NCBI RefSeq assembly: GCF_000716675.1
Contig: NZ_JNXT01000072.1
Span: forward strand, 1-44,363
Direction of reading: 5' to 3'
Length of the DNA stretch: 44,363 nt
DNA from: Streptomyces alboflavus
GTDB taxonomy: Bacteria; Actinomycetota; Actinomycetes; Streptomycetales; Streptomycetaceae
Positions 1 through 7,776 of this stretch are shown one piece after another. The position numbers were made by a program, and so were the translations under genes. The stretch's first letter is position 1, and every line of letters starts with the position of its first letter. The notes under the pieces were generated by a model, which saw nothing but the letters and a program-made list of their open reading frames with translations, searched no databases and was not told the origin of the DNA.

Positions 1-2
1 GG

Positions 3-80
3 GCGGGGGGTGTGGGGGACGCGGCGGGGGTGGTCGGCGCGGTCGGCGTGCGCCTCGGCTGGGTTGCGGGCATGGCGTGA
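3..80 (+). CDS. C-terminal fragment of an unidentified protein
   Basis: A frame open from the window edge runs 25 codons to TGA at 78-80. The residues are Gly/Ala/Val-rich and end in a hydrophobic stretch (VGVRLGWVAGMA), as in the last membrane helix of a transporter or other membrane protein. There is too little sequence to name a family. All three forward frames are open for some distance in this GC-rich stretch, so the reading frame itself is not certain. Confidence 0.3.
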   Translation, partial: AGGVGDAAGVVGAVGVRLGWVAGMA

Positions 81-94
81 GCCTATCCGAGAAT

Positions 95-141
95 CGTTGG
101 ACTTCCCCATGAGTTTGTGATTACCGTTGGCGCTCCCAACG
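95..141. promoter_or_regulatory. CGTTGG half-site cluster, candidate operator
   Basis: CGTTGG occurs at 95-100 and 125-130 and its complement CCAACG at 136-141. The last two form a perfect 6-bp inverted repeat with a 5-nt spacer. The outer copies share the longer form ATCGTTGG/CCAACGAT. The cluster lies 48-94 bp upstream of the oxidoreductase start at 189, where a repressor or activator would act. The regulator is unknown. Confidence 0.35.
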
Positions 142-188
142 ATCCCCGGCGCTTCCCAGGGATCTCCGACCAGCGCGTGGAGGTACGG

Positions 189-1112
189 ATGCGTCGCGTC
201 CGGTACGAGCGGCAAGGCGGCCCCGAGGCCCTGTTCACCGAGGAGGCGCCGGTCCCCGAGCCCGGCCCCGGCGAGCTCCTCGTCAAGGTCGAGGCCGTCG
301 GCGTGACCCTGCCCGTCGTCCGCAAGGTGCGCGAGTCCGCCGAGCCCGTCCCCCTCGGCGGCGAGGTCGCGGGCGAGGTGGTCCGCACGGGCGACGGCGC
401 GACCGGCTTCGCGCACGGCGACCGGGTCACGGGCCTGGTCTTCGGCCACGGCTACGCGGACTACGCCCTGCTGCACACCGCGATGGCCTCCCCCGTGCCC
501 GACGGCGCGAGCGCGGTCGACGCCGTGGCCCTGGTCCGCAGCGGACTCGTCGCCCGCGGCGCGCTGGAGGCCGCCCGCCCCGCCGCGGGCGAGACCGCGC
601 TGATCACGGCGGCGGCGAGCGGCGTCGGCCACCTGGCGGTGCGGCTGGCGAAGCTGCGCGGCGCCGCGCGCGTCGTCGGCGCCGTCTCGGACCCCGCGAA
701 GGCCGACTTCGTGCGCGGCCTCGGCGCCGACGAGGTCGTCCGCTACGACGCCCCGGACTGGGGCGAGCCCGCCGACTACTGCCTGGACGGCGTGGGCGGG
801 GAGCTGCTCGGCCCGGCCGTGGCCGCGCTCGCGCCGCACGGCAGGCTGGTGGCGTACAGCTCGGGCGGTGGCACCCTGTCGGCCTACGATCTCCTCGTCG
901 GAGCCAAGTCGGTGACGGGCTTTCAGATGGGCCTGATCGCGCGCGGGCGGCCGGAGCTGTACGAGGAGTGGCGCCTGGACCTGTGGCGGCTCTTCCACTC
1001 GGGTGAGCTGCGGCCCGCCGTGCACGCCCGGTTCGACCTGACGGACGCGGCCGCGGCACACGCGGCAATCGAGTCGCGCGTCAACACCGGAAAAGTCGTA
1101 CTTACCCCGTAA
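189..1112 (+). CDS. Zinc-type alcohol dehydrogenase / NADPH:quinone oxidoreductase family protein
   Basis: This is a 307-residue MDR-superfamily protein. It has the N-terminal GroES-like fold (residues about 1-115, with PVPEPGPGELLVKVEAVGV) and a Rossmann domain whose nucleotide loop appears as TAAASGVGHLAVRLAK. Its length is normal for the quinone oxidoreductase branch, which reduces quinones or enones with NADPH in the cytosol. Structural-zinc cysteines are absent, as expected for that branch. The ATG at 189 is chosen because GGAGG lies at 179-183 and the protein then begins with the typical MRRVRYERQGGPEAL. It stands alone, with an inverted repeat upstream and the sialidase 146 bp downstream. 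The substrate cannot be told from sequence. Confidence 0.85.
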   Translation: MRRVRYERQGGPEALFTEEAPVPEPGPGELLVKVEAVGVTLPVVRKVRESAEPVPLGGEVAGEVVRTGDGATGFAHGDRVTGLVFGHGYADYALLHTAMASPVPDGASAVDAVALVRSGLVARGALEAARPAAGETALITAAASGVGHLAVRLAKLRGAARVVGAVSDPAKADFVRGLGADEVVRYDAPDWGEPADYCLDGVGGELLGPAVAALAPHGRLVAYSSGGGTLSAYDLLVGAKSVTGFQMGLIARGRPELYEEWRLDLWRLFHSGELRPAVHARFDLTDAAAAHAAIESRVNTGKVVLTP

Positions 1113-1128
1113 TCTTGCGACATCCGCG

Positions 1129-1145
1129 CCCGGCGCCCCGCCGGG
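1129..1145 (+). terminator. Short stem-loop after the oxidoreductase
   Basis: A 6-bp perfect stem (CCCGGC/GCCGGG) with a 5-nt loop lies 16 nt after the stop codon. There is no T-tract. It could be a weak terminator but is short for this GC content. Confidence 0.35.
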
Positions 1146-1258
1146 ATTCCGTTACGCGCACGCTTCTTGTGTTGCTCCAAGGCCCCCAAGTAGCTTCAGT
1201 GACGCGCACGTTGGACGTGGGATGTCCGAATGTCCGGTCGACATGAAGGGCCCGCACC

Positions 1259-3211
1259 ATGCCGTCGAGACTCCGTGTACGCCTCAGACCTTCCTGGTCC
1301 CCCCGGTTGCCCCAGCTCCTGTTGTCCCCCAGGCGGCGTACCGTCGCCGCGCTGACCGCCACCGCGCTCGCCGCCCTCGCGCTGCCGCCCGCGCTCGGCG
1401 GCGCGGCCAGTGCGGCGGGTGCGACGAAGGCTCCGTTCGAGCAGCAGATCCTGTTCAAGGCTTCCCAGGATCCCGGTTACTCGTGCTTCCGGATACCAGC
1501 GATCGTGAAGACGACGAAGGGAACGCTGCTCGCCTTCGCCGAGGGACGCGTCAACGACTGCAGCGACGCCGGTGACATCGACCTGGTCCTCAAGCGCAGC
1601 CACGACGGCGGCCGGACCTGGGGACCGATGCGGGTCATCAACGAGGGCGGCGGGGACACGCACGGCAACCCCGCGCCCGTCGTCGACCGCGAGACGGGCC
1701 GTATCGTGCTCGCCGAGACGTACAACCCGGGCCGCACGGACGGCAAGAACTGCGAGGTGCCGTGCGAGCGCACGCCCCATCTGCAGTACAGCGACGACGA
1801 CGGCGAGACCTGGTCGAAGCCGCGCGACCTGAGCGACGAGATCCTGCCCGAATCCTGGAACTCCTGGTACGCCACCGGTCCCGTGCACGGCATCCAGCTC
1901 AGCCGCGGCCGGCACAAGGGCCGCCTGGTCCTGACCGTCAACGCCGAGTCGTGGAACGGCAGCCGCGTCACCGAGAACCACGCCTCGCTGGTCGTCAGCG
2001 ACGACGGCGGCGACAGCTGGCGGATCGGCGCGACGGACTCGTACCCGATCTCCGCGAGCGACGGAACCTTCCGGCAGAAGCCGTCGGAGATGACCCTCGC
2101 GGAGCGCGCGGACGGCACGATCTACGTGTCCGGGCGCGAGCAGGACGGCACCGACCTCGGGCACCGCGACCACGTCGTCAGCCGCGACGGCGGCGAGAGC
2201 TTCTCCGGCTCCTTCGAGGCGAGCCCCGACCTGTACACCCCGCAGGTGCAGGGCTCCACGCTGCGGTTCGGCGGCCGGCTCCTTCTCGCCGCCCCCGGCG
2301 ACCCGGACCGGCGCCGCACCATGACGATCCGCTCCTCCTACGACGGCGGCCGCACCTGGGACAGCTTCGACCGCTCCACCGTCGTCACCACCGACTGGTC
2401 CGGCTACTCGGACATGGTGGCCGTCGACGACGAGCGGGTGGGCCTGATGTACGAGGGCGGCGCGGTCGACGCCCGCGACGAGATCCGCTTCGTCCGCTTC
2501 ACCGAGGAGTGGCTGAAGCCGCGCCGCGGCCCCGATCCGCGCACCAGCGACTGGGCGCCGGGCGCGCCGGACGCGACCGTGCTCGGCGGCGCCCGTCCCA
2601 CGGAGGGCGTGTTCGGCGGCCAGGCGCTCGCCTTCGACGGCGTCGACGACGCCGTGCGGCTGCCCTACAGCCCCCGGCTCCCGCTGCACAGCCGGGACTT
2701 CACGGCCACGCTGTGGTTCCGCTACTCGGCGACGAGCGGTGAGCAGCCGCTGCTCTGGATGGGCGGGGTCGGCACCGGCCAGCCGCAGGTGTGGCTGCGC
2801 GGGGAGCCCGCGAACAACCGCGTCACGGGCCTCATCACCACCCGCGACGGCGGCAGCCCGCCCCGCTCGGTGTCCCTGAGCACCGAGGGCGCGTACAACG
2901 ACGGCCGGTGGCACCACATCGCGCTGCGCCGCGGGGACGGGGAGCTGTCCCTGTTCCTCGACGGCAACCGGCTCTCCCGGCCCGACGTCCCGGGCAGCGT
3001 CAGCCGCAACTCGCCGTTCGGCGTGCACATCGGCCAGCGCATGGACAGCCGGGCCCACTTCACCGGCGCCATCGACCAAGTGGGCGTGTTCGAGCGGGCG
3101 CTGAGCGACGAGGAGGTGACGCGGCTCGGCTCGGACCGGGCCCCGTCCTCCACTGTGAAGTGGAACACCGTGACCTGGCTGCCCATGGACCGGGTGCGTC
3201 CAGGGAACTAG
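1259..3211 (+). CDS. Secreted exo-alpha-sialidase with C-terminal LamG-like domain
   Basis: This 650-residue protein should remove terminal sialic acid from glycoconjugates outside the cell. A long signal peptide (arginine-rich start, hydrophobic core about 28-48, cut near ASA-AG) precedes a six-bladed sialidase propeller at about 58-420. The FRIP motif (Arg78) and five Asp boxes of the SxDxGxTW type start at residues 114, 178, 247, 308 and 360. Catalytic candidates are all present: the Arg triad (78, 293, about 352), Glu277, Tyr383 in YSDM and Glu399. Residues about 450-640 form a LamG/concanavalin-like jelly roll, probably for carbohydrate binding. The ATG at 1259 follows GAAGGG by about 8 nt. 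The DUF4185-type gene begins 10 nt after the stop, so the two are likely co-transcribed. Confidence 0.93.
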   Translation: MPSRLRVRLRPSWSPRLPQLLLSPRRRTVAALTATALAALALPPALGGAASAAGATKAPFEQQILFKASQDPGYSCFRIPAIVKTTKGTLLAFAEGRVNDCSDAGDIDLVLKRSHDGGRTWGPMRVINEGGGDTHGNPAPVVDRETGRIVLAETYNPGRTDGKNCEVPCERTPHLQYSDDDGETWSKPRDLSDEILPESWNSWYATGPVHGIQLSRGRHKGRLVLTVNAESWNGSRVTENHASLVVSDDGGDSWRIGATDSYPISASDGTFRQKPSEMTLAERADGTIYVSGREQDGTDLGHRDHVVSRDGGESFSGSFEASPDLYTPQVQGSTLRFGGRLLLAAPGDPDRRRTMTIRSSYDGGRTWDSFDRSTVVTTDWSGYSDMVAVDDERVGLMYEGGAVDARDEIRFVRFTEEWLKPRRGPDPRTSDWAPGAPDATVLGGARPTEGVFGGQALAFDGVDDAVRLPYSPRLPLHSRDFTATLWFRYSATSGEQPLLWMGGVGTGQPQVWLRGEPANNRVTGLITTRDGGSPPRSVSLSTEGAYNDGRWHHIALRRGDGELSLFLDGNRLSRPDVPGSVSRNSPFGVHIGQRMDSRAHFTGAIDQVGVFERALSDEEVTRLGSDRAPSSTVKWNTVTWLPMDRVRPGN

Positions 3212-3221
3212 CGTCCCCGGG

Positions 3222-4562
3222 GTGTCCGCAGCCACAGAGCCGTACGCGGCGCCGCCCACCACGGGCGGGCCGCCGCCGGGCCGGGGCGCGCGCAGGACCT
3301 GGATCGTCCTGCTGCTCGCCCTGGCCTGCGCCGCCGTGCTCCTGACCGCCCTCCCGGACGGCAAGGACGACCGGGAGGGCGGTCCGGCGTGCGCGGCCAC
3401 CACCGTCGCCTCGGCCGCGCCCGAGCGGACCCTCACCCGCGCGTTCGCCTCGTACGGCGACGACGGCGCCCGCACCGACGACTGGACGGGCGGCGACGGC
3501 ACGCACTCGGTGAAGCTGCCGGACGGTCGGGTGCTCTGGCTGTTCTCCGACACCTTCCTCGGGCAGGTGCACGCGCCGCCGAACCCGCAGGGGCAGCCGC
3601 ACGTGTGGCGCGACACGAGCGCCCCGATGGTGCGCAACTCCGGTGTGGTGACGGACCGTTCGGGCGCCCTGGAGCGCACGCTCGGCACCCCGATGTTCGC
3701 CGATCCGGCGCCGGGGCAGTGGCGTTGGCCGGTCGCCGCGAAGGTCGAGCCGCGCTCACCGGGTGCCGACGAGGACGTCCTGCGGGTGCTCCTGTGGACC
3801 CGCGCGACGGGCACGGGCCCGTGGATCTACGGGGTGCCCGCCGCCACGGAGGTCGCCACGCTGTCCCTGCCGGACCTGCGGGTCGAGAACATCACGCAGA
3901 TCTCCGACCAGCGGGGCGTCGCCGACCCCGAGAAGCGGGTCCTCTACGGCACGACGACCGTCGACGACGGCGAGTGGACGTATGTCTTCGGCGGCACCGA
4001 CGCACAGGCAGCCGCCCGCCCCACCTCGCACGCCTACGTCGCCCGCGTCCCCCGCGGCGGCCTCGCCGACCCCACGGCCTGGGAGTACTGGGACGGCCGG
4101 GACTGGACCCGCACGGGCAAGCCTCGCCCGGTACTCGGCAACGGCGACCACAAGGGCGTGGGCAGCGCCTTCACCGTGGTCCGCACCCGGGGGACGTACG
4201 TCCTGCTCACCATGGCCGCGGGCACCGAGGGCCTCAGGCACGTCACGTCGTACTGGTCGTGCTCCCCCGCCGGACCCTGGCACGGACCCGCCAAGGCGTT
4301 CGCGCCGCCGCTGCCGAAGGACAGCGCGGGCGCCGGGGGCAGCGGAAGCGGCGCGGGCGCCCCTGACACGGCGGGCGCGGCGGCCGCCGCGCCCTACAAC
4401 CCACAGGCCCACCCGGCCGTCAGCGGCGACGGGCGGCTCGTGCTGAGCTACGACGTCAACTGGCTGGACCCGGCCGCGGCGAACGCGCAGGCGCACATCA
4501 ACCGGAACGTGGAGCTGTACCGGCCGCGGTTCGTGACGCTGCGCTTCCAGCGCGAGAGCTGA
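3222..4562 (+). CDS. DUF4185-type beta-propeller protein, membrane-anchored or secreted
   Basis: This 446-residue protein has a Pro/Gly-rich cytoplasmic start and one hydrophobic segment (about 26-44) that would anchor or export it. A propeller-like body carries the WLFSDTFLGQV motif seen in DUF4185 proteins, which resemble five-bladed glycoside-hydrolase propellers. A Gly/Ser/Ala-rich insert at about 365-390 precedes the last blade. No catalytic residues are assigned with confidence. The GTG start lies 10 nt after the sialidase stop, and the ribosome site is weak, so translation may be coupled. The context suggests a partner in glycan recognition or cleavage, but that is inference. The last 65 bp overlap the end of the convergent carrier gene. 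Confidence 0.8.
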   Translation: MSAATEPYAAPPTTGGPPPGRGARRTWIVLLLALACAAVLLTALPDGKDDREGGPACAATTVASAAPERTLTRAFASYGDDGARTDDWTGGDGTHSVKLPDGRVLWLFSDTFLGQVHAPPNPQGQPHVWRDTSAPMVRNSGVVTDRSGALERTLGTPMFADPAPGQWRWPVAAKVEPRSPGADEDVLRVLLWTRATGTGPWIYGVPAATEVATLSLPDLRVENITQISDQRGVADPEKRVLYGTTTVDDGEWTYVFGGTDAQAAARPTSHAYVARVPRGGLADPTAWEYWDGRDWTRTGKPRPVLGNGDHKGVGSAFTVVRTRGTYVLLTMAAGTEGLRHVTSYWSCSPAGPWHGPAKAFAPPLPKDSAGAGGSGSGAGAPDTAGAAAAAPYNPQAHPAVSGDGRLVLSYDVNWLDPAAANAQAHINRNVELYRPRFVTLRFQRES

Positions 4563-5571
4563 CACCTTCGGTCCCGGGGTCCACCGCGCGCGCCTCGGCC
4601 GCCTCCGGGTCCCGCGAGCGGCGCTTGGCGATCACCGCGCAGACCATGAGCTGCATCTGGTGGAACAGCATCAGCGGCAGGACCGCGAGCGAGGCCTCGG
4701 CGCCGAACAGGACGCTCGCCATGGGCAGCCCGGCGGCCAGGGACTTCTTCGACCCGGCGAACTGGATCGCGACCCGGTCGGCCCGCCCGAACCCGAGCTT
4801 CTTCGCGCCGTACCAGGTCAGCGAGAGCATCACGGCGAGCAGCACCGCCTCGACGCCGAGCAGCGCGCCGAGCCGGGCCGGGGTGACCTGGTTCCAGACG
4901 CCCGCCACCATGCCCTGGCTGAACGCGGTGTAGACGACGAGCAGGATCGAGCCCCGGTCGACGAGGCCGAGCACCCTCTTGTTGCGGCTGAGGAAGCCGC
5001 CGACCCAACGCCGCAGGAACTGTCCCGCGAGGAACGGCACGAGCAGTTGCAGCACGATCTTCAGGAGCGAGTCCGCGGAGAACCCGCCCGCGCTGTGCCC
5101 GAGCAGGAAGGCCGCGAGCAGCGGGGTGAGCACGATGCCCGCGAGCGAGGAGAACGAGCCCGCGCAGATCGCCGCGGGGACGTTGCCGCGCGCCATCGAC
5201 GTGAAGGCGATGGACGACTGGATCGTCGAGGGCACGAGCGTCAGGAACAGCAGGCCGCTGTAGAGCGCGGGCGTCAGGACGTACGGCACGAGCCCCTTGG
5301 CGGCGAGTCCGAGCAGCGGGAAGACCGCGAAGGTGCAGAGCAGCACAGTGAGGTGGAGCCGCCAGTGGCGCAGTCCGTCCATCGCCTCACGGGTGGACAG
5401 ACGGGCGCCGTACAGGAAAAACAGCAGCGCTACGGCCGCCGTGGAGGCGCCGGACGCCACGTCGGCGGGCGTGCCGCGGGCGGGCAGGAGCGCCGCGAGT
5501 CCCACGGTGCCGAGCAGAGCCGCGATGTACGGGTCGATCGGCATCCAGGACGGCCAGGACGGGCGTTTCAC
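4498..5571 (-). CDS. Bile acid:sodium symporter family (SBF-like) carrier
   Basis: This roughly 357-residue integral membrane protein has about ten hydrophobic helices and the conserved stretches LVPSTIQSSIAFTSMARGN and FAGSKKSLAAGLPMA of the BASS/SBF-like family. Such carriers take up organic anions with Na+; the substrate is not predictable. The GTG start at 5571 is preferred because GGAG precedes it by 4 nt and the product starts with VKRPSWPSW; ATG 5544 is an alternative. It diverges from the LysR gene at 5688, which is its most likely regulator. The tail after the last helix (about 40 residues, Ala/Arg/Gly-rich) is poorly constrained and runs 65 bp into the convergent DUF4185 gene. Confidence 0.88.
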   Translation of the reverse strand: MKRPSWPSWMPIDPYIAALLGTVGLAALLPARGTPADVASGASTAAVALLFFLYGARLSTREAMDGLRHWRLHLTVLLCTFAVFPLLGLAAKGLVPYVLTPALYSGLLFLTLVPSTIQSSIAFTSMARGNVPAAICAGSFSSLAGIVLTPLLAAFLLGHSAGGFSADSLLKIVLQLLVPFLAGQFLRRWVGGFLSRNKRVLGLVDRGSILLVVYTAFSQGMVAGVWNQVTPARLGALLGVEAVLLAVMLSLTWYGAKKLGFGRADRVAIQFAGSKKSLAAGLPMASVLFGAEASLAVLPLMLFHQMQLMVCAVIAKRRSRDPEAAEARAVDPGTEGVSSRAGSAASRTAAGTAPRSG

Positions 5572-5662
5572 AGTGCTCCATGGTGCAGAGGCGGTACGTG
5601 CCCTCTCCATGCTCCCCTGTTCGGCCGCGATCGGGAATCCCGTACACCGCTCTGACTGTCAT

Positions 5663-5681
5663 CACGTTCCGCGATAACGTG
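5663..5681. promoter_or_regulatory. Inverted repeat in the LysR/carrier divergent promoter
   Basis: CACGTT and AACGTG form a perfect 6-bp inverted repeat around a 7-nt spacer, centred at 5672, in the 116-bp gap between the divergent carrier and LysR genes. The dyad ends 6 bp before the LysR start codon, as expected for autoregulation. It resembles but does not exactly fit the T-N11-A LysR box. Confidence 0.5.
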
Positions 5682-5687
5682 GGGAGC

Positions 5688-6581
5688 GTGTACGACCCCG
5701 CTCAGCTCCGTACGTTCCTCGCGGTGGCCCAGACCTTGAGCTTCACGCAGGCCGCGCGCCGCCTCGGCCTGCGCCAGTCGACGGTGAGCCAGCACGTGCG
5801 GCGCCTGGAGGAGGCGACCGGGCGGGCGCTGTTCACGCGCGACACCCACAGCGTGGAGCTGACGGAGGCCGGTGAGGCGATGCTCGGCTTCGCCCGCCGC
5901 ATCCTGGAGGTGCACGAGCAGGCCGCCGCGTACTTCACCGGGGCGCGCCCCGGCGGGCGGCTGCGCTTCGGTGCGTCGGAGGACTTCGTCCTGACCCGGC
6001 TCACCGACATCCTGGAGTCCTTCCGGCGCGGCCACCCGGAGGTCGACCTGGAGCTGACCGTCGAGCTGTCCGGCACGCTGCACGAGCGCCTCGACGCGGG
6101 CAAGCTCGACCTGGTCCTCGCCAAGCGCAGGCCCGAGGACCCGCGCGGCGAACTGGTCTGGCACGACGACCTGGTGTGGATCGGCGCGCCCCGCCTCCGC
6201 CTCGACCCGGACCTGCCGGTGCCCCTCATCGTGTACCCGCCGCCGGGCATCACCCGCGCCCTCGCCATGGAGGCCCTGGAGCAGAGCGGCCGCCCCTGGC
6301 GCGTGGCCTGCACCAGCGGCAGCCTCAACGGCCTGGTGGCCGCGGCCCGCGCGGGCCTCGGCGTGATGGCGCACTCGCGCGGCCTGATCCCCCCGGGCCT
6401 GGCCAGACTCCCGGACCGGGCGGGCCTGCCGGAGCTGGGTTCGGTGGACTTCGTGCTGCGGCACGGGGAGCGCGGGGCCGCGCGCGGTGACCGGCGCGGG
6501 CAGGGCGCCGCCAGCGCGGCGGGCGCGCTGGCGGCGGCGATTCTGGCCGGTGGGGACCGGCTGCAGCGCGGACCGGGGTGA
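5688..6581 (+). CDS. LysR-family transcriptional regulator
   Basis: This 297-residue protein has the classic LysR layout. The winged HTH spans about 5-63 (AQLRTFLAVAQTLSFTQAA, then RQSTVSQHVRRLEEATG), followed by a linker helix and a LysR substrate-binding domain (about 90-285). GTG 5688 is chosen from where homology normally begins (VYDPAQLRTFL). The purine run GGGGAG is unusually close to it, and GTG 5679 is possible. The divergent neighbour is the SBF-like carrier, so its inducer may be the carried anion; this is the usual LysR arrangement but is inferred here. The C-terminal tail is Ala/Gly-rich. Confidence 0.9.
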   Translation: MYDPAQLRTFLAVAQTLSFTQAARRLGLRQSTVSQHVRRLEEATGRALFTRDTHSVELTEAGEAMLGFARRILEVHEQAAAYFTGARPGGRLRFGASEDFVLTRLTDILESFRRGHPEVDLELTVELSGTLHERLDAGKLDLVLAKRRPEDPRGELVWHDDLVWIGAPRLRLDPDLPVPLIVYPPPGITRALAMEALEQSGRPWRVACTSGSLNGLVAAARAGLGVMAHSRGLIPPGLARLPDRAGLPELGSVDFVLRHGERGAARGDRRGQGAASAAGALAAAILAGGDRLQRGPG

Positions 6582-6603
6582 GCGGCTGCGGGCGGCTGCG
6601 GGT

Positions 6604-6650
6604 GCGTCGTGGCCGGTCGCGCGGTTCCCCGCGCCTCTACGGGGCACCCC
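6604..6650. repeat. Streptomyces-type dispersed intergenic palindromic repeat
   Basis: The 87-bp gap between the convergent LysR and Lrp stops contains a run reading roughly TGCGTCGTGGCCGGTCGCG, then CGGTTCCCCGCGCC, then CTACGGGGC. From memory this matches a family of short repeats found many times between Streptomyces genes. It can fold (CCCCG at 6627-6631 with CGGGG at 6640-6644) and probably serves as a bidirectional terminator. The GGCTGCGGG direct repeat just before it usually accompanies the element. Confidence 0.65.
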
Positions 6651-6668
6651 CGGACCGTATGCGTCGAG

Positions 6669-7652
6669 TCAACGCCCCGGGCGGTACGTCAACTGCTTGA
6701 CCCGGCGCAGGAACGGCGCCGTCTCCACGTGCTGGACCCCGTCCAACTGCCCCAGCCTGCCGCTGATGTAGCCGTAGAGCCCGGCCGTGTCGCGGGCGAC
6801 CGCCGTCGCGACGAGATTCGAGGGCCCCGCCGTCGCCGAGGCGAAGGCGATCTCGAAGTGACCGGCGAGCGCCTCCCCCACGGAGTGCAGTGCGCCCGGC
6901 GCGGCGGTGATCCACAGGATCGCGGCCGTGTGGAAGCCGAGCATCTCCGGGCTGTACTCGATGTCGACGAAGACACCTCCCGAGTCCAGGAGCGCCGCGA
7001 GCCGCCGCTTCACGACGGACTCGGACAGGCCGGTGGCGCGCCGGAGTTGGGGATAGGTGGCGCGCCCGTCCGCTTCGAGGGCCTTCACCAGGGCCTCGTC
7101 CTCGGGCGCGATCCGGGCCGGACCCCCACCGGCCCGCGGGTGGTCCGGGGTGAGCGCGGCGCGCTGCTCGTCGGTGAGCGGCGCGAGCTTGCCGAGCCAG
7201 CCGCGCGGGCCCCCGAAGAAGCTGTGCAGGAGCTGGTGCGCGCGGATCTCGACGATGCTCGGGGTGCGCGGCAGCTTGCCGAGCAGCAGGTCCTCGCGGT
7301 CGCCGGGGGTACGCGGCCGGGTCAGGCAGACCACCTCGGTGCCGCCGGAGGTGAGGCCCACCCAGAAGGTGTCGGGGCGCCGGGCCAGCGCGCCCGCGAT
7401 GGTGGTGGCGCCGTCGGGGGCGCAGCGCAGCCGCAGGATCCAGTGGTCGCGGCCCAGGCGTTCGGCGTTGCGCATGCCGACCACGCGCAGGCCGCCGTCG
7501 GCGGTGAGCCGTCGGTAGCGGCGGGCGACGGTCTGGTCGGAGACGCCGAGGACCTTCGCGATCTTGCTGAAGGACGCCCGGCCGTCGGTCTCCAGGGCCT
7601 GGAGCAGCTTCATGTCCAGCTCGTCCGCGCCGTCCGGGGTGTGGCTTTCCAT
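6669..7652 (-). CDS. Lrp/AsnC-family regulator with two HTH units
   Basis: At 327 residues this is twice the usual Lrp length. An AsnC-type HTH at about 10-55 (LDMKLLQALETDGRASFSKI) is followed by a ligand-sensing region, then a second HTH at about 185-230 (LVKALEADGRATYPQLRRA) and a second RAM-like sensing domain. Tandem Lrp proteins are common in actinobacteria. The ATG at 7652 opens with MESHTPDGADELD. It diverges from the MFS exporter, with 124 bp between the starts. That gap holds a direct repeat GATCGT (7708-7713 and 7726-7731) around a TCCG/CGGA dyad, a weak operator candidate. Control of the exporter is likely but not shown. Confidence 0.9.
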   Translation of the reverse strand: MESHTPDGADELDMKLLQALETDGRASFSKIAKVLGVSDQTVARRYRRLTADGGLRVVGMRNAERLGRDHWILRLRCAPDGATTIAGALARRPDTFWVGLTSGGTEVVCLTRPRTPGDREDLLLGKLPRTPSIVEIRAHQLLHSFFGGPRGWLGKLAPLTDEQRAALTPDHPRAGGGPARIAPEDEALVKALEADGRATYPQLRRATGLSESVVKRRLAALLDSGGVFVDIEYSPEMLGFHTAAILWITAAPGALHSVGEALAGHFEIAFASATAGPSNLVATAVARDTAGLYGYISGRLGQLDGVQHVETAPFLRRVKQLTYRPGR

Positions 7653-7776
7653 CGGCTGGGGCCTCCCTGATGTCGGATTCGGACGCCATCCGGCCGACGG
7701 CCACCGCGATCGTCCGGCTCTGACGGATCGTACGACGTCGAACGAAGCACCTCACAACATCGCTGGGAGAACGAAG

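Noticed and set aside
117..188. An upstream extension of the oxidoreductase to a start at 117
   Set aside because: The ATG at 189 has a GGAGG site and matches the family start; the extension would cover the inverted repeat and lacks a ribosome site.
1196..3814. An 872-codon minus-strand frame opposite the sialidase
   Set aside because: It covers a complete sialidase with all catalytic residues on the other strand, and its own product has no recognisable domain.
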